A program made the position numbers and the translations under genes. A model generated the notes under the pieces. That model worked only from the letters and a program-made list of their open reading frames with translations. It did no database searches and was not told the origin of the DNA. Positions 57,083 to 64,000 of a DNA stretch of 64,000 nucleotides are shown here, piece by piece; the first letter of the stretch is position 1; each line of letters begins with the position of its first letter. The stretch is from positions 1-64,000 of the forward strand of contig VGSF01000004.1 of the NCBI GenBank assembly GCA_016875165.1. The letters run 5' to 3'. The stretch is from Deltaproteobacteria bacterium. GTDB lineage: Bacteria > Desulfobacterota > SM23-61.

Positions 57083-59287
57083 ATGAGTCCTCCTTTCCGC
57101 ACTCCAGGGAAGAAAATCAGGTTTTTGGATATTCTTCTGGGATTGGGCCTAACCGTCTTCGTGGCCTTTCTTTTTTTTGTCCCTTTTAATTTTTTCGAAA
57201 CCGCCCATTGTAAGCTTTATGACCTTAGCTTAAAAATGCGGGGCTCCCTTACTCCTCTCCCAGGGTTGGCCATTGTGGCCATCGATGACGCCTCCCTGGC
57301 TAAGGTGGGCAGGTGGCCCTGGCCCCGGGGCAAAATCGCCGATTTGATTGATCGCCTGTCGGAAGCCGGGGCCGAGATAATCGCCGTGGATATTGTCTTC
57401 CTTGCGGGGCACGAAGAAAAAGCCGGCGGGAGCGATCAGTTGTTCGGAGAAGCGGCCCGCCGGGCTGGAAATGTCATTTTCCCTTTTTACTTTACCCTGG
57501 GAAAATCCAAGGAAGGAGCAACGAAAGCCGATATGGCCTCTCCCATCGCTGCTGCCTCCTTTTTATTATTCGATGACCCCAAGAAATTTATTGACTTTCC
57601 CCCTCCGCCAGCCAAAGAGATTTTTGCCCCCCCTCTGGAAATCGCTCAAGGGGCCAGAGCCCTTGGACACATAAATGTCCTTCCAGATAAGGACGGCAAG
57701 GCGCGCTGGGATCCATTGATCATTGAGTATGACGGGCATTACTACCCTTCCTTCAGCTTGCAAATCGCGGCCTCGGTCCTGAAGGTGTCAAGAGGGGACA
57801 TCACTGTTCGCGTAGGCCATTCCATCCGCTTAGGGAAGGAAAAAATTCCCACCAACACCCAGGGGATGATGCTCATTAATTATTATGGAGGCAATCAAAC
57901 TTTCCCTTACCATTCCGCTGCCGATGTCCTTGCCGGGAAATCCCCTGCTGGCACTTTTAAGGGGAAAATCGTTTTGGTGGGAGTTACTGCTGCCGGGACG
58001 TCCGCCGGAGCCCATGACCTTATGGCCACTCCCTTCTCTAACCAGTTTCCCGGCGTAGAAAAGCATGCCCATGAAGTCGCTTCCGTTCTCCAGGGCCGCT
58101 TTATTTCCCGTCCAACCTGGGTTTCTTTCGGGGAGTTTGGGCTGATCCTGGGGATCGGGCTTCTGCTCACTTTTTTATTGCCGAAGGTCCGGCCGATTTA
58201 TCAGCTCGCCGTCAGCCTTATCGTTCTTGGGGCGTTAGGCGGGTTGATGATCGCGGCCATTTTCCAGGGAACGTGGGTCAAAATCTTTTTTCCCGGCCTG
58301 CTGGTAATTCTCCAGTATGTCGCAGTTACGGCTCGCCCCGCTCCCCTGGCGCAAAAGGAAACGACTCGCGCAACTGATATAACGGGCATCGTCCAGGGCG
58401 AAGGTGAACTGTCTGCGGCGGCCAATGGGACGAGCCGTCCCGAAGTCCCTAGCTTAATGCAAAAAATTGGCAGATATGAAATCCTGGGAGAGCTTGGGCG
58501 TGGGGCGATGGGAGTGGTGTATAAAGGAAGGGATCCCATCATTGACCGCTTGGTGGCGATCAAAACCATTCGTTTCGACCGCTTCTATGAAGAACAAGAG
58601 ATTCAAAACCTGAAGGAACGATTTTTTAAAGAAGCCCAAGCTGCGGGCAAGCTTATCCACCCCAACATCGTCACGATCTTTGACGTGGGCGAAGACAAAG
58701 GCTTTTCTTTCATGGCCATGGAATACGTCGAAGGGGAGAGTCTCGCCAAATTTACGGCGCGAGACCGCCTGCTGCCTTCGGGAAAAGTTGTGACGTTAAT
58801 CATCGAAGCAGCCGAAGCCCTGGATTTTGCCCACCGTCGGGGGATCGTCCATCGCGATGTGAAACCTGCCAATATTATGCTCGCCCCCACAGGGCAAGTA
58901 AAGGTAATGGACTTCGGCATTGCCAAACTCCCCACTTCCACGCTCACCCAAACCGGGTCTATTCTGGGCACGCCGGCTTACATGTCGCCGGAACAAATCA
59001 ATGGCCAGGAGATTGACGGACGATCTGACCTTTTCTCCCTGGGCAGCGTTCTTTATGAACTTCTCACCGGGACAAAGCCCTTTAAAGGGGAGACGCTCTC
59101 TGCTTTATCTTATCAAATTACTCAGGGAACTCCCCTGCCGGTTTCGCGGCTGAATCCCGCCATTCCCCCATCTTGCGATGAGGTCCTTCTCCAGGCCCTG
59201 GCCAAGGCGCAGCAAGATCGTTTCCAGAGTGGAAAAGATATGGCCGAGGCCTTGAAAAAGATTGTTAAAAAAACAGGAAAAACTTAA
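57083..59287 (+). CDS. CHASE2-domain membrane Ser/Thr protein kinase
   Basis: A 734-residue sensor kinase. A first TM helix (about 14-34) precedes a periplasmic CHASE2 domain (about 40-345), followed by three TM helices (about 350-415) and a cytoplasmic Hanks-type kinase (about 465-730). The kinase has glycine loop LGRGAMGVVYKG, AIKTI lysine, HRDVKPANI catalytic loop (about 590), DFGIAK and SPEQ. All catalytic residues are present, so it should be active. A T6SS-like locus starts downstream, where PpkA-type kinases often act, making the ETxxxSP protein a candidate substrate. This is inference. Confidence 0.92.
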   Translation: MSPPFRTPGKKIRFLDILLGLGLTVFVAFLFFVPFNFFETAHCKLYDLSLKMRGSLTPLPGLAIVAIDDASLAKVGRWPWPRGKIADLIDRLSEAGAEIIAVDIVFLAGHEEKAGGSDQLFGEAARRAGNVIFPFYFTLGKSKEGATKADMASPIAAASFLLFDDPKKFIDFPPPPAKEIFAPPLEIAQGARALGHINVLPDKDGKARWDPLIIEYDGHYYPSFSLQIAASVLKVSRGDITVRVGHSIRLGKEKIPTNTQGMMLINYYGGNQTFPYHSAADVLAGKSPAGTFKGKIVLVGVTAAGTSAGAHDLMATPFSNQFPGVEKHAHEVASVLQGRFISRPTWVSFGEFGLILGIGLLLTFLLPKVRPIYQLAVSLIVLGALGGLMIAAIFQGTWVKIFFPGLLVILQYVAVTARPAPLAQKETTRATDITGIVQGEGELSAAANGTSRPEVPSLMQKIGRYEILGELGRGAMGVVYKGRDPIIDRLVAIKTIRFDRFYEEQEIQNLKERFFKEAQAAGKLIHPNIVTIFDVGEDKGFSFMAMEYVEGESLAKFTARDRLLPSGKVVTLIIEAAEALDFAHRRGIVHRDVKPANIMLAPTGQVKVMDFGIAKLPTSTLTQTGSILGTPAYMSPEQINGQEIDGRSDLFSLGSVLYELLTGTKPFKGETLSALSYQITQGTPLPVSRLNPAIPPSCDEVLLQALAKAQQDRFQSGKDMAEALKKIVKKTGKT

Positions 59288-59351
59288 CGGCGCCCTTATT
59301 TACTACCCTATTCCTATTTGACTTTTTAGGCTTAATTCAGTTATATTATTC

Positions 59352-59531
59352 GTAACAGTTTAGCCGTTTGAAAAGCTGTCAAACTCCCCTTTTCCAAAGG
59401 GGGAAAAGGCTGAATATTTTATCAAATTCCATTAAAAAACCTCTCCTCCCTTTGTAAAAGCCTGCCTGCGGTAGGCAGGGGAGGTCGGGAGGGATTTCTG
59501 GGAAGGCCTTTTCAAACCGCTAAATTGTTAC
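59352..59531. repeat. TIR2 element with a different core (AAAGGGGG type)
   Basis: GTAACAGTTTAGCCGTTTG at the left faces CAAACCGCTAAATTGTTAC at the right, the cleanest pair of TIR2 ends in the window. The core (AACTCCCCTTTTCCAAAGGGG ... CCTCTCCTCCCTTTGTAAAAG plus GCCTGCCTGCGGTAGGCAGG) is unrelated to the GGCCGGGGG core of the other TIR2 elements. Confidence 0.82.
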
Positions 59532-59540
59532 TATTATATG

Positions 59541-59671
59541 GAGCCTCTTGCAAAAGTATTTTTTTGTGGTTCGACAAGCTCACCACGAACGGAAAAACTA
59601 AATAATTTCAACCTAAGCCCGTTCACCCTGAGCCTGTCGAAGGGTAAATTACGGACTTTTGCAAGAAGCTC
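59541..59671. mobile_element. 131-bp MITE-like element, second apparently identical copy
   Basis: Sequence from GAGCCTCTTGCAAAAGT to TTTTGCAAGAAGCTC, apparently identical to 27926-28056 throughout its 131 bp. ATATG flanks both sides (59536-59540 and 59672-59676), a possible short target duplication. It starts ten bases after a TIR2 element ends. Confidence 0.85.
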
Positions 59672-59791
59672 ATATGGAGTCCAATAAAATGGTTGACATT
59701 AGAACCGTAGACAGAAGCCGATTGCCTTAGGCACATGGGGGGTAGTAGCTTGGATCATATGTAAACACATTTACTGGTTTGCATATATTCA

Positions 59792-59951
59792 AAATTGGGC
59801 TATCTCCTTGACTTCCCCACAAAGAGGCTATCTACATGATAATAAAGATTTTTTCTATATTTTGCTGTACATACATAAAAAATATCGAAAATATTATAAA
59901 ATCCAATATGTTATAGATAATTTGGGGGAGTCAAGGAGATAGCCCCAATTC
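59792..59951. mobile_element. 160-bp MITE-like element with 27-bp inverted ends
   Basis: AATTGGGCTATCTCCTTGAC at the left is mirrored by GTCAAGGAGATAGCCCCAATT at the right, continuing to about 27 bp with two differences. The centre is very A/T-rich with no ORF. It is a single copy in this window. Confidence 0.75.
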
Positions 59952-60041
59952 AAAATTCCAAACCGCCACAGTATCCAGCAGAAACCTTTATGGAGAAATT
60001 CCCAATTTAGGGGATGTGAACAGGACGGGGAGGATTTACAG

Positions 60042-62171
60042 GTGAACAATCATAGCCGTACCCCTTCTTTATGGACTTACCTGAATCCTGACCAGGGTAA
60101 TTTTAAATTAAAGATTTCCCTTACTACGAAAGACGTCGCAACTGTCGAAAAAACTTCTTTTCCTTTCCTTTTGTTAACCGACTCCGATCCTCTCGCCCAC
60201 TTACTGGAGGGAAAATTTATAACCGATGCCGGAAGCGAGATCAAGAAAGTATTTCTTTTGCTGCAAAGAGACCAATATTCCCTGACCAGGGATGACTTAT
60301 GGCCTCTGAACAACAAAGATATTAATTATTCCTGGCAAAAAGCCTTTTCTTTTCACGCCGCCCAAAAGGCAAATGGTTCTTTCATCATTCTTGGCCAAGT
60401 TGATCAAAAGGAAGGACTGCAACCCTTCCAATCGTTATTCTTTTGTAAAGTTAGGGAGCTTTATTTCCATCCGCTCTGTCCCCAATGCGGCCTTGAATTA
60501 CATGAATGCCAGGATGACGCCCTTCTCCTTCGCTCTGGACTCCAGGCCTATTCCGCCTCCTTGAAACGTTATCTTTTTTGCCCTTCCTGTTTTAGCGGGG
60601 GAAAAACTGATTTTTATGCCTCGGCTTTGGATAATTTCGACCCGCCCACGCTAAAAGACCGATTCACTTTAATTAAAGAATTTGGGAGGCTGGTGGAAAG
60701 GGGAAAACCTGCCAATCTATTTCCTTGCCTGGATTGCGCAAATCACCCGGATTGTTACGGACCAAATTTTTTAGCTCTTTTAAGAATCGTTCCCTTCTCT
60801 TTTTACCCCTTTTTCATGTTCATCTTCGAAGCTATGTCCTTAAGCGCCAAAGATTTTTTACCCATCCTCTCCGGCGCCACCTTTGAGGAAATCCAGACTA
60901 AGCTTGAAGCCGGGCGGGAATTAGGCAGGGAAAATTGCTTAAGGTCTCTTCAACAAGACTCGCTGACCAGGCCGGTTTACCTTTTCGACCGCACTGAACG
61001 GTATTTTCTGGAAGTTTTTTATTTGAAGCTCTCTTTTTTACACGAAGTTTTAAGAAGCCTCTTATCAGAAGGGGGCTTTTATGAAAACCCGCACCTGCGC
61101 TTCTCTCTGGAGCGCATCTGGGTAAAACTGGCTGCAGAAGGAAATTTGCTTCCTTCTTTCTGGAATTTTAAAATCCAGCTCATGGATATCCATAGAAACT
61201 GTAAGGAGACCCAACCCTTCCCTAAAATACCTCAAGCTGATGGTTTATATTTTCTAGGCCAACTCTGGTTTTACACTCTTTTAGTCAACAAGAAACAAAA
61301 TATCTCGGAGATTTATCCGGCCCTGGGCAAGGCCATAGATCGGGCTTTTTCCGGGGATTTGGCTTCTTTCGGGGAAGGTTCTCCGGCCTTTTATCCTGAA
61401 AATATTTTCTGGAATCCGCAAAGGCAGGCCGTAAGAAAAATTTACCTTCCTCTCTGGGAAAAGGCCCTGGGTTTGGGATGTTCCTTAATAAAATTTAGTC
61501 TGAAGCAAGACGGGCAATGGTCGCCAGAAATTTTTTTTCAACAATTAGAAGCCTTACGGGAAGAAGCCAAAGAAAACCTCTTCCGGGAAAGGCCGGGGAA
61601 AGAAGAAAAGGAATTTTTGCCGGAAAAGCAGGCCATTCATAAAATTTTAGAAAAGCTTCTTAGAAAATGGCAGATGGAAGTTGAACCAGCCCGGGAAGAA
61701 TTGATGGAAACGATCATCCTCGGCCCGGAAAAATACAAAAAAGATGCGCCTGCGCCTTCAATCCGGGAATGGCCAATAAAAGAGGAAGCCCCGGAGACAG
61801 TGATGATCTCTCCCGGGGGCATTCCCAAAATGGCCCCGGCAGCTCCCTGCCAGGAAAGGAAAGAGCCAGAAGATATTTCCGAGACCGTAATTATTTCCCC
61901 TTCCCAGGCCAAAGGCCAAGAGGAGCCTCTTGAAACCATTATCGTCTCTCCCGCCAAAGCCCCTGCGGGAGTTGGCCGGGTTTCAACGGCATTCCCGCCG
62001 GAAGACGCAAGCGTCTTAGGCGGAAAAGTTCCTGCCCTGGATGTTGAAAAAGCTGTTTCTTATAAGAAACAAAGCGAAGAACCTAAGGAAGAGGATTTTC
62101 TATCCGAGACTGTGATCCTTAGTCCCAAAGAGGTTCGAGAGAAAAAAGAAAAACATGGGAGCAAAAGATAA
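60042..62171 (+). CDS. T6SS-locus Cys-rich protein with five ETxxxSP-like motifs
   Basis: A 709-residue protein I cannot assign to a family. The N-half has cysteine pairs that could bind zinc (CPQCGLELHEC near 146, CPSC near 186, CLDCANHPDC near 228). After about residue 540 the chain is Lys/Glu/Pro-rich and bears METIILGP, PETVMISP, SETVIISP, LETIIVSP and SETVILSP, with the threonine near residues 557, 586, 615, 632 and 690. In each the +3 residue is I, V or L, as in FHA-binding pThr-x-x-(I/V/L) sites. GTG start behind GGGGAGG. It lies between a Ser/Thr kinase and a TagH-like protein. No signal peptide or TM helix. Confidence 0.65.
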   Translation: MNNHSRTPSLWTYLNPDQGNFKLKISLTTKDVATVEKTSFPFLLLTDSDPLAHLLEGKFITDAGSEIKKVFLLLQRDQYSLTRDDLWPLNNKDINYSWQKAFSFHAAQKANGSFIILGQVDQKEGLQPFQSLFFCKVRELYFHPLCPQCGLELHECQDDALLLRSGLQAYSASLKRYLFCPSCFSGGKTDFYASALDNFDPPTLKDRFTLIKEFGRLVERGKPANLFPCLDCANHPDCYGPNFLALLRIVPFSFYPFFMFIFEAMSLSAKDFLPILSGATFEEIQTKLEAGRELGRENCLRSLQQDSLTRPVYLFDRTERYFLEVFYLKLSFLHEVLRSLLSEGGFYENPHLRFSLERIWVKLAAEGNLLPSFWNFKIQLMDIHRNCKETQPFPKIPQADGLYFLGQLWFYTLLVNKKQNISEIYPALGKAIDRAFSGDLASFGEGSPAFYPENIFWNPQRQAVRKIYLPLWEKALGLGCSLIKFSLKQDGQWSPEIFFQQLEALREEAKENLFRERPGKEEKEFLPEKQAIHKILEKLLRKWQMEVEPAREELMETIILGPEKYKKDAPAPSIREWPIKEEAPETVMISPGGIPKMAPAAPCQERKEPEDISETVIISPSQAKGQEEPLETIIVSPAKAPAGVGRVSTAFPPEDASVLGGKVPALDVEKAVSYKKQSEEPKEEDFLSETVILSPKEVREKKEKHGSKR

Positions 62172-62916
62172 TTCCATGGAGAAATTAGCCGCCGAAATCA
62201 GGACGGTTTATGAAGCAGATTCTGAGCAATCGGAAGTTATCATCGAAACCTTCCTGAAAAAGAAATGGAAAGACTACCCTCATCTGGAGCGGTTAAACCT
62301 TCTCCAGAAACTTAGCAAGCAATTTGAGGTTTCCGCATCAGGCCATGCCCCGCAAGGGACCGGAGCAGGGGAGACTGCGCGCCTGCTCTCCTTGCTTTTA
62401 GGGAAAAGAGTCTCCATGCTCGACCTCTCCTCCGAAGAATTTTTGGAAAAGTTGGCCCGTTCCTTGAATACCGTCTTTGACACCTTAAACCAGATCATTG
62501 GCGTGATCCATTCTACCCTTTGGGGCAAGCAGGCCCAGATGGAAACGATCCGCTTGATCCTTGGCTCTAACCTGGAAGGAAAAGGGCAGGCGGACTCTTT
62601 GCAAAATTATCTCGATCAGATTAAAGATGCCTTTTTAGTCTCCCACCGGGCTTTTCGTCTTGCCGCCCATACCAAAGTTGGGGAAGTATTGAAAGAAATA
62701 GATCCGAAGCGGATTGCCGCCGAGGCCGAGGGGGGGCTGGAGTTTGGCCCCTTGCGCAAGGCCAAGCTTTTCGACATTTATAAAGAAAAATTCCTGAAGT
62801 GCAAAAGCTGGCACGAATCAGGCCGTTTTTTGGAGGACCTCTTAAGAGAATTTGAGAAAGATTGTCAAAAATTATATATGGCAGTCCAGAGAGGTGAACA
62901 TGAAAAAATTTCTTGA
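62155..62916 (+). CDS. TagH/Fha C-terminal-domain-like T6SS protein lacking FHA
   Basis: A 253-residue protein that resembles the C-terminal domain of T6SS FHA proteins (TagH/Fha). Similar features are a helix run RLILGSNLEGKGQADSLQ near 135, a central DAFLVSHRAFRLAAHTKVGEVLKEIDPKRI, and KLFDIYKEKFL near 206 before the end. The N-terminal FHA domain of TagH is not present. It overlaps the upstream gene by 17 bp and the TssJ gene by 17 bp, so all are co-translated. The family call is by pattern only. Confidence 0.5.
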   Translation: MGAKDNSMEKLAAEIRTVYEADSEQSEVIIETFLKKKWKDYPHLERLNLLQKLSKQFEVSASGHAPQGTGAGETARLLSLLLGKRVSMLDLSSEEFLEKLARSLNTVFDTLNQIIGVIHSTLWGKQAQMETIRLILGSNLEGKGQADSLQNYLDQIKDAFLVSHRAFRLAAHTKVGEVLKEIDPKRIAAEAEGGLEFGPLRKAKLFDIYKEKFLKCKSWHESGRFLEDLLREFEKDCQKLYMAVQRGEHEKIS

Positions 62917-63454
62917 AAAGTTTTTTCTTTTGTGCTTTTTATTACTGATTGTTTGCTGCGCTTCCAAACCGGCGATTTTGCCAACGCCGGAATGGCGTTA
63001 TGAAAAAGACGCCATCAGGCTGCAGATGAAAAGTGATCCCAAGTTAAATCTTTTCGACGGCAGCCCCCACACCCTTCTTGTCTGCGTCTATCAACTGGGG
63101 GACCCCAACGCCTTTAATCAGCTGAAGGAAGAAAAAGAAGGGCTGACCAAACTTTTGGAGTGCGGCCGCTTTGACCCGGCAGTGGTCAGTTCAAAGAGAT
63201 TGGTGGTTCAGCCCGGGCAGGATGCGACTCTGTTATTAGACCGGGCGGAGAACGCCAAATACGTAGGGATTGTCGCCGGCTATTACCTCCTCCAAAAAGA
63301 TCGGGTAATCCGGCTGCAGCAGATTCCTGTTCTGGAAGAAGTAACCGGCTGGCTTAGTAAAACGAGAACGGTCAAACCGGGAACGCTCAACATGGAGCTT
63401 TATCTGGGCCCGCAAGAAATTTTAGGCGTCAAAGGGGAAATAAAGGGAAAATAA
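62900..63454 (+). CDS. tssJ: Type VI secretion lipoprotein TssJ
   Basis: Outer-membrane lipoprotein of the T6SS membrane complex (TssJLM). The 184-residue protein has a basic, hydrophobic leader (MKKFLEKFFLLC, then LLLIVCCASKP), with a lipid-acceptor Cys near 20-21; the lipobox is unusual because V or C precedes the Cys. The mature part has LNLFDGSPHTLLVCVYQLGD near 50, typical of TssJ, and PGTLNMELYLGP near the end. ATG 62900 follows GAGAGGTG. Its stop overlaps the tssK start by one base. Confidence 0.85.
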   Translation: MKKFLEKFFLLCFLLLIVCCASKPAILPTPEWRYEKDAIRLQMKSDPKLNLFDGSPHTLLVCVYQLGDPNAFNQLKEEKEGLTKLLECGRFDPAVVSSKRLVVQPGQDATLLLDRAENAKYVGIVAGYYLLQKDRVIRLQQIPVLEEVTGWLSKTRTVKPGTLNMELYLGPQEILGVKGEIKGK

Positions 63455-64000
63455 TGGATATCCAAAGACCTCTGTTTTGGCATCAAGGCCTGTTTTTACA
63501 GCCGCAACACTTTCAGTTGCTTGAGTTGTCTTTTCAATCCCTTCTGACCCCTTTTTATGATTTTCTCCAGCCCCATTTTTGGGGGGTGGGGGCGTCGGAA
63601 ATCCAGAAGGGAGCATTGGCCAACCGCGCCTTCAATCCTCTGCGGGGTGAATTTTTATTCACCGATGGGACTTATGCGGTCTTGCCCGGCAACGCCCTCA
63701 TTGAAGCCCGCTCTTTTAACGAAGCCTGGGTGGAAGGAGGGAAGCCTTTTACCGTCTATATCGGTCTTAAAAAATTTACGCAAACCGGGGAAAACGTAAC
63801 GATCCTCCCCAAATTTGAAAATATTGCGGAAGTGCCCACCCGTTTCGTCGCCATTGCTGATCCGGACGAGGTGAAGGACCTGCATGCCGGCGGGCCCGAG
63901 GGCCGGGTGAAAAGGCTTTATTACGCCCTCAAAATATTCTGGGAGACCGAATCGGCTCAATTGGGTGATTATGTACTGATTCCCTTCGCTCAACTGGAAA
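63454..64000 (+). CDS. tssK: Type VI secretion baseplate protein TssK (5' part)
   Basis: The frame starts ATG 63454 and is still open at the window end (182 residues visible of about 440 expected). The N-terminus MDIQRPLFWHQGLFLQPQHF is diagnostic of TssK, which links the baseplate to the TssJLM complex. RLYYALKIFWETE appears near 150. It is a truncated view, not a broken gene. Together with tssJ it shows that a T6SS locus continues to the right. Confidence 0.9.
   Translation, partial: MDIQRPLFWHQGLFLQPQHFQLLELSFQSLLTPFYDFLQPHFWGVGASEIQKGALANRAFNPLRGEFLFTDGTYAVLPGNALIEARSFNEAWVEGGKPFTVYIGLKKFTQTGENVTILPKFENIAEVPTRFVAIADPDEVKDLHAGGPEGRVKRLYYALKIFWETESAQLGDYVLIPFAQLE

Overview
The window looks like a chromosome segment of an anaerobic bacterium of the Desulfobacterota (deltaproteobacterial) type, possibly a syntroph or sulfate-reducer relative. 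The evidence is gene content: a complete nuoA-N operon with a hydrogenase-like NADH input module, a group 3b-type [NiFe] hydrogenase with hyp genes, a siroheme-decarboxylase-like Lrp protein, rubrerythrin, LarA, and many short palindromic repeats between genes. No rRNA is present and the species cannot be named from the sequence.

Layout. 1-700: group II intron-like RNA relic without a reverse transcriptase. 719-1198 (-): AhbB-like protein. 1199-1700: operator-like palindrome and a short mobile repeat. 1701-18687 (+): complex I operon, nuoABCD, then a DRTGG protein and a GHKL ATPase, then NuoE/HndB/NuoF-like, nuoG and nuoHIJKLMN. 18856-20504 (+): a second DRTGG protein, an RsbW-like ATPase and a PHP-domain protein, the accessory set usually seen beside multimeric [FeFe] hydrogenases. 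20789-24688 (+): four-subunit [NiFe] hydrogenase, followed by a maturation protease-HypF fusion (24698-27454), hypC, hypD and hypE. 31286-34421 (+): response regulator, ilvD and rubrerythrin.

34544-50073 (-): larA, panB and an HU protein, then a carbamoyl-phosphate/ureide block: carbamoyltransferase homologue, carbamate kinase, a 57-aa protein, FdrA/AllF, DUF1116/AllG, DUF2877/AllH, and a BMP-type nucleoside-like ABC importer. The block would import a purine- or ureide-like compound, release carbamoyl phosphate and conserve it as ATP. A ~98-bp direct repeat brackets it, one copy abutting tRNA-Phe (50190-50265). 50558-51973: transposase and integrase relics. 52191-53720 (-): YifB/ComM. 54343-57063 (+): moaC, dksA, MBL-fold hydrolase, LysM-FecR protein. 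57083-64000 (+): CHASE2 Ser/Thr kinase and the start of a type VI secretion locus (a Cys-rich protein with five ETxxxSP-like motifs, a TagH C-terminal-like protein, TssJ, TssK).

The gaps between genes are packed with short inverted-repeat elements. At least three terminal-inverted-repeat families occur, each enclosing two or three unrelated cores. One 131-bp element is present in two apparently identical copies, one flanked by a 20-bp direct duplication. A remnant of a REP-associated (RAYT/Y1) transposase lies at 37779-38195. The strongest leads are the modular repeats, the FHA-recognition-like motifs next to a kinase and an FHA-less TagH-like protein, the carbamoyltransferase lacking its aspartate-binding residues, and hydrogenase accessory genes embedded in a complex I operon.
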